A DNA stretch of 64,000 bases. Origin: Mucilaginibacter sp. OK283. GTDB taxonomy: Bacteria > Bacteroidota > Bacteroidia > Sphingobacteriales > Sphingobacteriaceae. The stretch is taken from positions 124,001 through 188,000 of the forward strand of contig NZ_FODR01000013.1 of NCBI RefSeq assembly GCF_900110415.1. The letters run 5' to 3'. Each line of letters opens with the position of its first letter. The first letter of the stretch is position 1. Shown here one piece after another: positions 1-8,720 of the stretch. The position numbers and the translations under genes are program-made. Under the pieces are notes generated by a model. That model ran no database searches and was not told the origin of the DNA. It saw nothing but the letters and a program-made list of their open reading frames with translations.

Positions 1-2293
1 AATCGTGTGTAACAGGATCGCCGTTATCAACGCTGGCAACAAAGGCGGGGCCGCTTATTTTAAAGTCGACCAGGTTATCCGCATCGGGGACTACGTTGCC
101 ATCTTTATCCAATATTTTTACGGTGATGAACGATAGGTCTTTTCCGTCGGCTTTGATCAACTTACGGTCAGCCGATAGTTCGATCTTAGCCGGCTCGCCG
201 GCAGTATGGATAAGTTTGGTTAACACTACTTTGCCATTCTTACGCGATACGGCTTTTAGCGTACCTGGCTCATATTTTACGCGCCACATGATGTGCAGAT
301 CGTCGCCGGTTTTCTTTTTGGTGCCTAATGATTTGCCGTTCAGGAAAAGCTCCACTTCATCGGCATTATTGTAATAAGCCCAAACGTCAACCATTTTGCC
401 CGGAGTCCAGTTCCAGTGCGGGAAAATATGCAGTACCGGCTTATTTGTCCACTCGCTTTGATACATGTAGTACACATCTTTAGGGAAACCGGCTAAATCA
501 ACAATACCAAAGTACGAACTACGCGACGGCCAACTATATGGTGTAGGTTCGCCTAAATAATCAAAGCCTGTCCAAATGAACATCCCCGAAAGGAAATCAT
601 ATTTCTTCATCACCTTCCAGGTCATCTCATGGGTCGATCCCCATGGTGGTCGTACGTTGTCATAAGCCGACACATTATTACCTTCTCTTTCAAATGGTTT
701 ATCCCATTTTTCGGGCCATACACGGATGCTATCTGATGGCATCTCATAAAATCCGCGTGTCTCCAGTCCTGATGTTGTTTCGGTAGCTATGAATTTTTTA
801 CCGGGATAGCGGTCATGAAAACCAGCGTACTCCCCTTCATGGTAATTGTAACCCACTAAATCTAACGCCCCTGAAGCTATGATCTTATTTTTTGCATCCG
901 GGTTGTTGTTGGCTGCTGTAATAGGGCGGGTAGTATCAAGGCTATGCACTATGGCAGCAAGCTCCGGTGCTATCCTTAAAGCCGTTGAATCATGCTGTTG
1001 CGGAATTTCGTTACCAATACTCCATATCATTACGCTGGGGTGGTTACGGTCGCGCAGTACCTGGTCTTCTAAGTCGCGTTTATGCCATTCTTTAAAAAAC
1101 AGGTGGTAATCATATTTAACTTTTTCCCATTCCCAGCAATCAAAAGCTTCATCCATTACAATGAAACCCATTTTATCGCAAAGGTCAAGCAGCTCCGGCG
1201 CAGGTGGATTGTGCGAGGTACGGATACCATTACAACCCATTGCTTTTAATATTTGCAACTGGCGCTCCAATGCGCGGGTGTTGATGGCCGCGCCAAGGCT
1301 ACCCAGGTCATGATGATCGCATACGCCTAAAATTTTTATGGCTTTACCATTCAAACTAAAGCCTTTATCCACATCAAAATTAAAATAACGGATGCCCACA
1401 GGGGTAGTATACTCGTCGATAACGGTTTTGCCGGATAGTACCTGCGTAACCGCTTTGTATAAATATGGTTTATCAACACTCCATAAGGTTGGATTTTTTA
1501 CTCCAAGGGTCGTATTTGTTTCAAATATGGTATCCTGTAATTGTGCTTTAGATGGTATTGAGCCGCCGCCTGCAACTGCTTTACCAAGGGCATCATATAA
1601 TGTAGTTTTTACAACCAGCCCAGCAGCAGATGATCCGTGTTTTACGCTTACTTTGATATTTACTTTTGCCGATGCAGCACTTACGTCCGTCGTGGTTACA
1701 AAGGTCCCCCACTGGTTAATAGCAGTTTTAGCGGTAGTAACCAGCCACACATTCCTGTAAATACCAGAACCGGAATACCAGCGCGAATTTGGCTGAACCG
1801 AATTATCAACCTTAACAGCTATAACATTATTACCCCCAAAGTTTAGATACGGAGTTAACTCATAGCGAAATGAAATATACCCATTAGGCCTGAAACCAAG
1901 CAGGTGCCCGTTAATCCACACTTTGCTTTTTTGGTAAACGCCGTCAAAATCAATGTATACCAATTTGCCTTTTGATGATGCCGGAACGGTAAATGATTTA
2001 CGGTACCAGCCTATGCCTCCCGGCAGTGCGCCACCTTCGGGTGTTGCAGGGTTATCTTTGCTGAATTTGCCTTCAACGCTCCAGTCATGGGGCAGGTTAA
2101 GGCTGCGCCATTTGGCATCGCTGGTGGCGGGCTTTTCGGCATCAGCCACCTCGCCTAGGTTAAAGCGCCATCCTTTGTCAAAATCCAGTGTTTGACGGGT
2201 TTGCTGAGCAAACGATTTGGCGCTAAAAAACAGCGCGACAAGCAACAGGCCACTAAGCTTAATGACCTTTTGGAAAGATTTTATAGCGTACAT
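1..2293 (-). CDS. Glycoside hydrolase family 2 protein (beta-galactosidase-like), partial
   Basis: An exported glycosidase that probably removes beta-linked galactose or a related sugar from glycans. The reading frame is open from the ATG at 2293 to the window edge (764 codons), so the C-terminus is missing. A Sec signal peptide ends near SFAQ. A jelly-roll sugar-binding domain follows (LPHDWSVEG, WYRKSF), then an immunoglobulin-like domain and a TIM barrel. The barrel carries the family acid/base in IWSIGNEIP (E429) and the probable nucleophile in FIATETTSG (E505). Further Ig-like domains start about residue 600 and run off the edge. The exact substrate cannot be read from sequence; beta-glucuronidase or beta-mannosidase are alternatives, but the NE and TET contexts fit beta-galactosidase-like members best. 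Confidence 0.85.
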   Translation of the reverse strand, partial: MYAIKSFQKVIKLSGLLLVALFFSAKSFAQQTRQTLDFDKGWRFNLGEVADAEKPATSDAKWRSLNLPHDWSVEGKFSKDNPATPEGGALPGGIGWYRKSFTVPASSKGKLVYIDFDGVYQKSKVWINGHLLGFRPNGYISFRYELTPYLNFGGNNVIAVKVDNSVQPNSRWYSGSGIYRNVWLVTTAKTAINQWGTFVTTTDVSAASAKVNIKVSVKHGSSAAGLVVKTTLYDALGKAVAGGGSIPSKAQLQDTIFETNTTLGVKNPTLWSVDKPYLYKAVTQVLSGKTVIDEYTTPVGIRYFNFDVDKGFSLNGKAIKILGVCDHHDLGSLGAAINTRALERQLQILKAMGCNGIRTSHNPPAPELLDLCDKMGFIVMDEAFDCWEWEKVKYDYHLFFKEWHKRDLEDQVLRDRNHPSVMIWSIGNEIPQQHDSTALRIAPELAAIVHSLDTTRPITAANNNPDAKNKIIASGALDLVGYNYHEGEYAGFHDRYPGKKFIATETTSGLETRGFYEMPSDSIRVWPEKWDKPFEREGNNVSAYDNVRPPWGSTHEMTWKVMKKYDFLSGMFIWTGFDYLGEPTPYSWPSRSSYFGIVDLAGFPKDVYYMYQSEWTNKPVLHIFPHWNWTPGKMVDVWAYYNNADEVELFLNGKSLGTKKKTGDDLHIMWRVKYEPGTLKAVSRKNGKVVLTKLIHTAGEPAKIELSADRKLIKADGKDLSFITVKILDKDGNVVPDADNLVDFKISGPAFVASVDNGDPVTHD

Positions 2294-2406
2294 AAAGGCA
2301 ACAATTGGATTAAATGTAATTACGACACTAAATTATAAATAATTGTGGGATTTAGAAATAAAGAACCTTTCATCCTAACGCACGAAAGAATGACAAGCTT
2401 CATTTT

Positions 2407-2500
2407 CTGTCATCCTGAGCGATAGCGAAGGATCTATTGTACGCCATGCATAACCGCCAACAAAGTTCGCGAATAGATCCTTCGTGCCTCAGGATGACAG
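2407..2500. repeat. Palindromic intergenic repeat, 'GTCATCCTGAG' family
   Basis: Two roughly 30-bp arms (2407-2438 and 2472-2500) are near-perfect inverted copies, beginning CTGTCATCCTGAG and ending CTCAGGATGACAG, with GAAGGATCTATT and its complement next to the loop. It lies in the 317-base gap between the GH2 gene and the Plug gene. Degenerate relatives lie at 54455-54725. The rest of the gap shows no gene. Confidence 0.85.
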
Positions 2501-2610
2501 TCTTTTATTTTTGAATGTAATTTCCCCGTTCCAAGTTTCTCGAAATTTTACCACTCAGAATAACAGTAGTATAAACTACAACTGTCCGGGACGTGGTATG
2601 GTGAATACGA

Positions 2611-3972
2611 TCACTTCTTCACCGTATTCACCATGCTAAAGCCTACCAGCTCGTCCCAGCGGGCCGTTGCGGGGCGGTAGTAAACCAGTAGCTGGTAATC
2701 GTTTTCGGTTTCAAAATGGCTGCCTTCAATGGGTACATCGTCGGCTTTTTTAGTTGTGTTATCAACCCAAACATATTCGTAATCATAAACGCCCTGCTTT
2801 AGCAACAGGTTGATATAATAGCGGCCATTCTCGTCGCGCGTAAGTTTACTGCGTTCGTCAATTTTGTAATCGTTAAACATGCCTACAATGTATGGCGTGC
2901 CGTCGCCTCCGGTGGTATTTGCGGCCAGGCTAAAATACACGCGGGCATAATCAGCGTCGTTACGTGGGTCGCTGCCGTCCTGGTTCAGGATATAAAACTT
3001 CCCGTTGTTATCAAAGTACTGTACATAATTGGGGTTATTGCGCCAGGGGTCGCCAATCAGCACCACTATGTTGGCGGTATCTTTATAAATCCTGGCCACC
3101 CTTTGCGAATTGAGCTTAAGCGTACGCAAATCAAACAGCCTGAATTCGTTACGGCCCGGGAAATCGTTAATAGCTACATCATTATAAACTAACGAAGTGC
3201 CGCGGATATTGGTAGGCCGGTTATTTAAAATACCCGTTGATGTACGTGCATTCTGCATTACAAAAACCCGGATATCATAGGATGGATTTTGCACCCTGAG
3301 ACTCCCATAGTCGACAGTGAAGTTTAACTTTTGATTGGTTTGGCGAGTTTGCGTACTTGGCGAAGCAAGCGTATTGGCCGCAATTGAAACCTTTTGACCC
3401 ACCACGTATAAACGGCGGGTAAGGATCATTTTGGATTGATCACCATCCTCATAAACCTTCAGGATGTAATTGCCGGATATTTTGGGCGCGATATTATCAT
3501 TGGGAATCTGCTGCTCGTAATGGGTATATTTTTGGAACGTACCTATGGAGTAGCTAAAGGTATAAAACCTATCGTCCTGGAAACTTTGCAGGTACTCGGC
3601 CGGCGAAAGGTTTGAAGAGTTCCAGTTGGCGTCACAATGTTCGATAGTGTAATTGTAATTGCGGGTGCCGCCACGCAGGTCATCAAAAGCCAGAAGCACT
3701 TTATCATCGCTGCCCAGGTTTATAACCGGGAATGGCTGCTTGCCTGTGCCGTTAAACTCCACACTTTTAATGGCAGGATTATAAACATTGTTATCATAAG
3801 GGGATTGAGCAAAGGCCCGAACCGAGAGGCAGGTAAAGAGTAATAAGTAAACCAGCCTCAAAAACCGAGCGTCATTGCGAGGCACGAAGCAATCCCCGAT
3901 ATGCAAAGTGGCCTTGCAAGGTTGCCTTGTATAGTTGGGGATTGCTTCGTACCTCGCAATGACGGGTTTCAT
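2611..3972 (-). CDS. Type IX secretion system Plug protein (DUF5103 family)
   Basis: The mature part (from about SPYDNNVYNP) matches the Bacteroidota DUF5103 family. This family includes the Plug protein that closes the SprA translocon pore of the type IX secretion system on its periplasmic side. The body is beta-rich and of usual length, about 400 residues after signal cleavage. A plausible signal peptide, LRLVYLLLFTCLSVRAFAQ, begins only about 38 codons inside the frame. The stretch before it (MKPVIARYEAIPN...) is encoded by a palindromic repeat (3870-3964), so the ATG at 3972 may be repeat-supplied. A TTG at the LRLVY leucine (about 3858) is the likely alternative start. No other T9SS gene is in the window, as is usual because T9SS genes are scattered. 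Confidence 0.75.
   Translation of the reverse strand: MKPVIARYEAIPNYTRQPCKATLHIGDCFVPRNDARFLRLVYLLLFTCLSVRAFAQSPYDNNVYNPAIKSVEFNGTGKQPFPVINLGSDDKVLLAFDDLRGGTRNYNYTIEHCDANWNSSNLSPAEYLQSFQDDRFYTFSYSIGTFQKYTHYEQQIPNDNIAPKISGNYILKVYEDGDQSKMILTRRLYVVGQKVSIAANTLASPSTQTRQTNQKLNFTVDYGSLRVQNPSYDIRVFVMQNARTSTGILNNRPTNIRGTSLVYNDVAINDFPGRNEFRLFDLRTLKLNSQRVARIYKDTANIVVLIGDPWRNNPNYVQYFDNNGKFYILNQDGSDPRNDADYARVYFSLAANTTGGDGTPYIVGMFNDYKIDERSKLTRDENGRYYINLLLKQGVYDYEYVWVDNTTKKADDVPIEGSHFETENDYQLLVYYRPATARWDELVGFSMVNTVKK
3870..3964. repeat. Palindromic repeat, 'CATTGCGAGG' family, copy 1
   Basis: The arms at 3870-3897 and 3937-3964 are inverted copies over 28 bp with one mismatch (CGTCATTGCGAGG..., ...CCTCGCAATGACG). 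The element covers the first codons of the frame assigned to the Plug gene. Relatives lie at 4004-4080 and 35761-35843. Confidence 0.9.
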
Positions 3973-4003
3973 AGATATATTTTACTTTAAAACTATCTCA
4001 TTG

Positions 4004-4080
4004 CGAGCGCAGCGTGGCAATCTCTTCGGGTGCAAAACGAATATGCACAGTTCGCGATTGCTTCATTCCTCGCAATGACA
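4004..4080. repeat. Palindromic repeat, 'CATTGCGAGG' family, copy 2 (degenerate)
   Basis: CATTGCGAGCGCAGC...GGCAATC at the left and GCGATTGCTTC...CTCGCAATGACA at the right form an imperfect inverted repeat of the same family as 3870-3964, only 40 bp away. It fills the gap between the ABC-F gene end and the Plug gene start. Confidence 0.75.
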
Positions 4081-4099
4081 TGTTTCTGGTATGTAATAC

Positions 4100-6022
4100 T
4101 TACGCTTCCAGTTCCAAAATCTGCTCCGCCAAAGTCTCCCATTTTTGCTGAATTTGTTTCAGCTCGGCTTGCTTTTGGTTGTAAGCGGCGTTGGTTTCTT
4201 TTAGCTTTTGGCTGTCGGTGTATATTTTTGTATCGGCCAGTTTGGCTTCAAACTCTTTCACTGTTTTATCAAGCGCGGCAATTTGTTCTTCCATTTTGGC
4301 CAGGTCCTGATTCAGTTTTTTTAACTGCTGATGCTTGTTTTCGCCGTGCTGTTGTTTAGCGGGCTCGGGCTTCTTCTCCTCTTTCTTAGGCTGAGGTGCA
4401 GGTGCTGCCGCTTTTGGCTCTAACTTGCGTTTTGAATACCACTCGTCAAATTCGGCGTAGGTTCCAGGATATATTTTTATTTTTTGATCTTCAATAAACC
4501 AAATCTTGTTGGCCACATTATCAAGGAAATACCTATCGTGAGATACCACTATGAAAGTACCTTCGTACTGTTCCAGGGCCTGGATCAGGATATTTACCGA
4601 TTGCATATCCAGGTGGTTGGTAGGCTCATCCAGTACCAGGAAGTTTGCATCGGCTGTAAGTGCCTTGGCTAAAGCCACACGCGATTTTTCCCCACCCGAT
4701 AATACTTTGATCTTTTTAAACACATCATCGCCGGTAAACAAAAATGAGCCCAAAATGGTACGCAGTTCGGTATCGGTATGTTTTGGCGCAAATGCCTGCA
4801 ATTCCTGTAAAATCTGGTGTTCCAGGTGTAATGATTCCAGCTGGTGCTGGGCAAAAAAGGTAGTACTCACGTTGTGCCCGGTGGTTACTTTACCGGTATA
4901 ATCATGATCGGCATTGGCAATAATGCGCAGCAAGGTTGATTTACCTTTACCGTTGGCCCCAATCAAAGCAATTTTATCACCTTTTTCAATTACGGCTTCG
5001 CCACCATCCAAAATATCAATTGCAGGGTATTTTTTAACAATATCCTCTAAGGTTACCACGTGCCTGCCCGATTGTTTAGAGAAACGGAAGGCAAAGTTTA
5101 CTGATGGGTTATCATCATCCACGTCATCTACCCGCTCCATTTTATCAAGCATTTTGATACGCGATTGCGCCATTTTTGCTTTGGATGCCTTGGCGCGGAA
5201 ACGCTCGATCAAACGTTCTTCCTGTTTTATTTTTGATTGCTGGTTTTTAAACTCACCTCGTTGAATTTCTTCTCGCAGCGCTTTTTCTTCCAGGTAGAAA
5301 GTGTAGTTGCCCGCGTAAACAGTCAGCTTACCTTTGCGCGATTCAACCGTGCGGTTAATAACCTTATCCAAAAACCACCTATCGTGCGATACGATGATGA
5401 TGGCACCGTTAAAAGCTTTCAAATAATCTTCCAGCCACTGGATGGATGGTAAGTCAAGGTGGTTGGTAGGCTCATCCAGTAAAAGGATATCTGGTGCCTG
5501 CAAAAGGATTTTGGCCAGCATTACGCGCATACGCCATCCGCCCGAAAAAGTGCTTAGCTTACGCTGGCAATCCTGTTCGCTAAAGCCCAAACCGGCCAAA
5601 ATTTCGTGCGCTTTGTATTCAATGTTATAACCATCCAACAGTTCAAACTCGTGCTGTTTATCGCTTAGCTTGTTTATCAGGTCTTCGGTATAATCGGTTT
5701 CGAGTTTTTTTAGTAAAACTTCTATCTCGTCGTGCAACTGGTTTTGGCGCTCAAAAGCTTCCATGGCCACATGCACAATATTTTTATCAGATGAGTATGA
5801 CAGCAAATCCTGGTTAAGGTAACCCATGGTAAGGTCCTTAGCCATTGATATGGTGCCCGATGTAGGTTTATAATCGCCTACAATAATTTTCAGAAGGGTA
5901 GTTTTACCTGTTCCATTGGCGCCTATTAAACCAATTTTTTCACCGGGTTTTATATGCCAGTTGGCTTCATCGTAAAGGGCCCGCGCACCAATCTCAAACG
6001 TAAGGTTATTTATAGCAATCAT
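4100..6022 (-). CDS. ABC-F family ATP-binding protein (Uup/YdiF-like)
   Basis: A soluble ABC-F ATPase with two nucleotide-binding domains and no membrane segments, 640 residues. Members bind ribosomes and influence translation or antibiotic tolerance. Walker A motifs are GANGTGKT (34-41) and GANGKGKS (355-362). The signatures are FSGGW (159-163) and LSGGE (441-445). Both domains have LLDEPTNHLD-type Walker B regions. The charged inter-domain linker (about 235-310) is the ABC-F arm that enters the ribosome. A lysine/proline-rich tether and coiled coil occupy about 540-640, as in Uup/YdiF-type members. A -7 box lies 7 bases before the ATG, so the transcript is probably almost leaderless. Confidence 0.9.
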   Translation of the reverse strand: MIAINNLTFEIGARALYDEANWHIKPGEKIGLIGANGTGKTTLLKIIVGDYKPTSGTISMAKDLTMGYLNQDLLSYSSDKNIVHVAMEAFERQNQLHDEIEVLLKKLETDYTEDLINKLSDKQHEFELLDGYNIEYKAHEILAGLGFSEQDCQRKLSTFSGGWRMRVMLAKILLQAPDILLLDEPTNHLDLPSIQWLEDYLKAFNGAIIIVSHDRWFLDKVINRTVESRKGKLTVYAGNYTFYLEEKALREEIQRGEFKNQQSKIKQEERLIERFRAKASKAKMAQSRIKMLDKMERVDDVDDDNPSVNFAFRFSKQSGRHVVTLEDIVKKYPAIDILDGGEAVIEKGDKIALIGANGKGKSTLLRIIANADHDYTGKVTTGHNVSTTFFAQHQLESLHLEHQILQELQAFAPKHTDTELRTILGSFLFTGDDVFKKIKVLSGGEKSRVALAKALTADANFLVLDEPTNHLDMQSVNILIQALEQYEGTFIVVSHDRYFLDNVANKIWFIEDQKIKIYPGTYAEFDEWYSKRKLEPKAAAPAPQPKKEEKKPEPAKQQHGENKHQQLKKLNQDLAKMEEQIAALDKTVKEFEAKLADTKIYTDSQKLKETNAAYNQKQAELKQIQQKWETLAEQILELEA

Positions 6023-6029
6023 TTGGGCG

Positions 6030-6037
6030 CAAAGATA
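6030..6037 (-). promoter_or_regulatory. -7 box (TATCTTTG) of the ABC-F gene
   Basis: On the minus strand TATCTTTG matches the Bacteroidota -7 consensus TAnnTTTG and is followed by CGCCCAA and the ATG. No convincing -33 TTG is seen at the usual distance. Confidence 0.45.
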
Positions 6038-6067
6038 CGGTTTTTGAGCCGTATTTAGGCAGACCCG

Positions 6068-6224
6068 AGGTGAAAGGTAAAAGGCTAAAGATGAAAGGTA
6101 TTAAGATGATAGAAAAATGATATTTTCAATCGACAGGTATAACACGAATGGACTTTCATGACTTAGTCAAAAAAATCACCTTCAATCCTTTCCCCAAAAA
6201 CCTTTTGCCTTTTACCTTTCGCCT
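6068..6224. repeat. Inverted repeat pair, 'GGTGAAAGGTAAAAGGC' family
   Basis: GGTGAAAGGTAAAAGGC near 6069 is answered by GCCTTTTACCTTTCGCC near 6207, flanking about 120 bases of non-coding DNA between the SGNH and ABC-F genes. A third half-copy (GGTGAAAGGTAAAAGGCGAA) follows the homocysteine methyltransferase gene near 61964. Confidence 0.65.
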
Positions 6225-6226
6225 AC

Positions 6227-6997
6227 CTATGCTCCCACCGCTTTCAGCCACGTTTGGGCCATCAGGGCTTCGCCGGCTACACTGGGATGTACGCCGTCGC
6301 GGTTCCAGTAGGTGGCCGGGGCAATTTTCTCGGCTTTATCAAATGCCGATTGATAGGGTACAAAAACGGCCTCATATTGTTCGGCTACATCTTTGGCTGC
6401 CTTGCGGAACAAATCAAACGTTGGGTACCATTTATCGTCAACCGCTTTAACGCCTTTTTCGGCAAAGGGCTCGCAAATAACCAGTTTTATATCCGGCAGT
6501 GCAGCCTTGGTACGGTCTATCAGTTTTTTATAATCGGCAATATAATTATCTATAGTTCCGGTATAGCCATTGGTAAGGGTATGCCAAAAATCATTTACAC
6601 CTATGTGAATGCTCAATACATTGGGCTTTAGCGCCAGGCAATCGGTATCCCAGCGTTCGGCCAGCTGGTATACTTTGTTACCGCTAACTCCTTTGTTATA
6701 AATTTTCAGGTTTTTATCGGCATGAGTAAGCAATAGCTGCGATGCGGCGATAAGCGCGTAACCCGACCCTAAGGCACTGGTTGTATTAAATTCGGTATTA
6801 TTATGATCGCGGCCCCAATCGGTAATGGAATCGCCCTGGAAAAGCACCACATCATCGGTATTAAAACTGATTTTTCTTGATGGTTTAGTGTTGGCTAATG
6901 CAGCCGAAACTATCTGCGGCAAGCCCATTGCAGCGATGGTACCCACCGATGCTGTTTTTAAAAAATCACGGCGATTGCGTTTAAAAATATTATTCAT
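6227..6997 (-). CDS. Tat-exported SGNH/GDSL hydrolase
   Basis: A 256-residue esterase/deacetylase-type hydrolase of the SGNH superfamily. The N-terminus carries a Tat signal (RRDFLKTASVG) and a hydrophobic stretch ending near SAALA, so it folds before export. Block I is FQGDSITDWG with the nucleophile Ser57, block III is GVNDFWH, and block V is DGVHPS with the catalytic Asp and His. Bacteroidota homologues often deacetylate glycans such as xylan, but the substrate here is not evident. It is not in a polysaccharide utilisation operon: no SusC/SusD pair is nearby. Confidence 0.85.
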   Translation of the reverse strand: MNNIFKRNRRDFLKTASVGTIAAMGLPQIVSAALANTKPSRKISFNTDDVVLFQGDSITDWGRDHNNTEFNTTSALGSGYALIAASQLLLTHADKNLKIYNKGVSGNKVYQLAERWDTDCLALKPNVLSIHIGVNDFWHTLTNGYTGTIDNYIADYKKLIDRTKAALPDIKLVICEPFAEKGVKAVDDKWYPTFDLFRKAAKDVAEQYEAVFVPYQSAFDKAEKIAPATYWNRDGVHPSVAGEALMAQTWLKAVGA

Positions 6998-7153
6998 AAA
7001 TGGTTTGATAGATTTGATTTTGGATTTCCGAATTTACTGATTTACCCGGCTTTTTTAAATTTTGTTGAATTTTGTACCAGCATTTGCCCTAATAATATAA
7101 TCTGCCAGCTTAATTTTCATAAAATTCTGGTTTATACAGCTATTAGTATTTGT

Positions 7154-7161
7154 TAACTTCG
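7154..7161 (+). promoter_or_regulatory. -7 box (TAACTTCG) of pyrD
   Basis: TAACTTCG resembles TAnnTTTG and lies four bases before the pyrD ATG, which would give a nearly leaderless mRNA. The same arrangement (box, N4, ATG) occurs at ligA. Confidence 0.4.
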
Positions 7162-7165
7162 CGCC

Positions 7166-8215
7166 ATGTATTTTTTATTAAAACCCATCCTGTTCCAGTT
7201 CGATCCCGAAAAAGTACATTATTTTGTAACCCGCAATTTAAAGCGCTTTAATCGTTTTCCGGGTGGCGCCGCGTTAAGCCGGGCCATATGGGATGTAAAC
7301 AACCCGCGATTGGAACGTGAGGTATTTGGCCTTAAATTTAAAAATCCGGTTGGCCTTGCCGCTGGCTTTGATAAAAATGCCGAACTGATGGGCGAAATGG
7401 CCAACATAGGTTTTGGTTTTGTAGAGATTGGCACAGTTACCCCACTGCCCCAGCCCGGCAACCCACAGCCTCGCATGTTCCGCCTACCGGCAGATGGTGC
7501 ACTCATTAACCGCATGGGCTTTAACAATTTTGGAGTTGACGTAGCTGCCGAACGGATAGCAACGTTCCGCAAAAATGCCAAAGGCGCGCAAAGGAGCCTG
7601 ATCATAGGCGGTAACATTGGCAAAAATAAGGTTACCCCCAATGAAGATGCCGTAAGCGATTATATTAAATGTTTTGACCGCCTTTTTGATGTGGTTGATT
7701 ATTTTGTGGTGAACGTAAGTTCGCCCAATACGCCCGGCTTGCGCGAGTTGCAGGAAAAAGAGCCTTTAATGAACCTGCTGAATACCCTACAGCAACGTAA
7801 TTCAAAAAACGGCATCAGCAGGCCTATCCTGCTCAAAATAGCACCAGACCTCACCGATTCGCAGTTGGATGATATTGTAGAGATTGTACAGCAAACCGGC
7901 ATTGCCGGCCTTATAGCCACCAATACAACCATCAGCAGGGAGAATTTAAGATCTCCAGCCAGCTTAAAAGACGAAATGGGCGGACTAAGCGGCATGCCGC
8001 TGACCAAACGCTCAACCGAGGTTATCAGCTATATTCACAAAAAATCAAACGGATCTTTCCCGATAATTGGAGTGGGCGGCATACACTCTGCCGATGATGC
8101 CATCGAAAAACTAAATGCAGGCGCATCATTGGTGCAGCTGTATACCGGTTTTATTTACGAAGGGCCGGGGTTGATTGGGAGGATAAACAGGAAGCTGCTT
8201 CAAAGTAGTTTCTGA
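7166..8215 (+). CDS. pyrD: Dihydroorotate dehydrogenase (quinone), class 2
   Basis: Oxidises dihydroorotate to orotate in pyrimidine synthesis, passing electrons through FMN to membrane quinone. At 349 residues it has the class 2 length. The N-terminal helical extension (YFLLKPILFQFDPE) is the membrane-associating, quinone-channel part. NPVGLAAGFDKN is the FMN/substrate region. VNVSSPNTPGLR contains the class 2 catalytic serine loop, and GVGGIHSADDA with LYTGFIYEGPG binds the FMN phosphate. The stop codon lies inside the left arm of a palindromic repeat. The gene is alone on its strand between minus-strand neighbours. Confidence 0.95.
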   Translation: MYFLLKPILFQFDPEKVHYFVTRNLKRFNRFPGGAALSRAIWDVNNPRLEREVFGLKFKNPVGLAAGFDKNAELMGEMANIGFGFVEIGTVTPLPQPGNPQPRMFRLPADGALINRMGFNNFGVDVAAERIATFRKNAKGAQRSLIIGGNIGKNKVTPNEDAVSDYIKCFDRLFDVVDYFVVNVSSPNTPGLRELQEKEPLMNLLNTLQQRNSKNGISRPILLKIAPDLTDSQLDDIVEIVQQTGIAGLIATNTTISRENLRSPASLKDEMGGLSGMPLTKRSTEVISYIHKKSNGSFPIIGVGGIHSADDAIEKLNAGASLVQLYTGFIYEGPGLIGRINRKLLQSSF

Positions 8216-8302
8216 ACCGGAATTTATCGAATTAAGGAATTTTTTGAATTTTCTTTTTAAAATTCTGGCAATTTGATGAATTCGACAAATCCCGGTTCAG
8301 AA
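8210..8302. repeat. Long imperfect palindrome spanning the pyrD stop
   Basis: TTCTGAACCGG (8210-8220) and CCGGTTCAGAA (8292-8302) are perfect 11-bp inverted arms. Between them are AT-rich imperfect complements (AATTTATCGAATT against AATTCGACAAAT). The pyrD stop TGA (8213-8215) is part of the left arm. A related half-element (TCTGAATCAAAATTTTC) occurs near 39723. Confidence 0.75.
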
Positions 8303-8317
8303 AATTCCTATCAATAA

Positions 8318-8353
8318 AAAATCCCACCGGTTTCTGAAACCAGCGGGATTTAT
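8318..8353 (-). terminator. Rho-independent terminator of the small basic protein gene
   Basis: On the minus strand AAATCCCGC-TGGTTTC-AGAAACC-GGTGGGATTTTTT forms a hairpin followed by a T run, 40 bases after the stop of the 57-aa gene. The A run on the other side means it could also act for pyrD. Confidence 0.7.
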
Positions 8354-8392
8354 AAGATCTTTTTAAGCGCCAGGCGCCTGAAAACAGATAGA

Positions 8393-8566
8393 TTATTTAC
8401 CGGCAGCGATAGCTAAAGCTTCGTTGTTTTTTTGGATCTGGTTGCCTTTTTTCTCGGCAGAACGGCTTCCGTACTCAAGGTTAGTAGCCAGTTTTAAAAA
8501 CTGAACTTCTAAACGTGAAGTAGTTTTGTTTTTTCTATCTTTTCTTTTTAAACGTGTAACGCCCAT
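8393..8566 (-). CDS. Small basic conserved protein, 57 aa, function unknown
   Basis: A 57-residue frame starts MGVTRLKRKDRKNKT and ends IAAGK. It is strongly basic at the N-terminus (K/R-rich 5-15) with an amphipathic middle (LEVQFLKLATNLEYG). It has its own downstream terminator and sits immediately downstream of tRNA-Cys on the same strand, so the two may share a transcript. I believe short proteins of this type recur in Sphingobacteriaceae, but I cannot name a family. The basic head suggests nucleic acid or ribosome contact; that is inference only. Confidence 0.75.
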   Translation of the reverse strand: MGVTRLKRKDRKNKTTSRLEVQFLKLATNLEYGSRSAEKKGNQIQKNNEALAIAAGK

Positions 8567-8599
8567 GGTGTTGTTATTTTAATGTTTTTAATACCCTTG

Positions 8600-8670
8600 A
8601 GGTCGGGAGCGGATTCGAACCGCTGTAAAAGGTTTTGCAGACCTCTGCCTAGCCACTCGGCCACCCGACC
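8600..8670 (-). tRNA. tRNA-Cys (GCA)
   Basis: The minus strand reads GGTCGGG at the 5' end and CCCGACC at the 3' end (7-bp acceptor stem), plus discriminator T as expected for Cys. The anticodon loop is CTGCAAA, giving anticodon GCA. The T loop GGTTCGAATCC is canonical. CCA is not encoded. Confidence 0.95.
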
Positions 8671-8720
8671 CTAATTTTAGGATTGCAAAAATAGTAATTT
8701 ATTTATTGCAAAGCCAATAT

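Noticed and set aside
2611..3972. A T9SS gene cluster
   Set aside because: Only the Plug protein is present; no porK-N, sov/sprA or porV-like genes occur in the window.
4030..4359. Plus-strand frame across the end of the ABC-F gene
   Set aside because: It is an antisense frame of the ABC-F C-terminus and a repeat, with no independent support.
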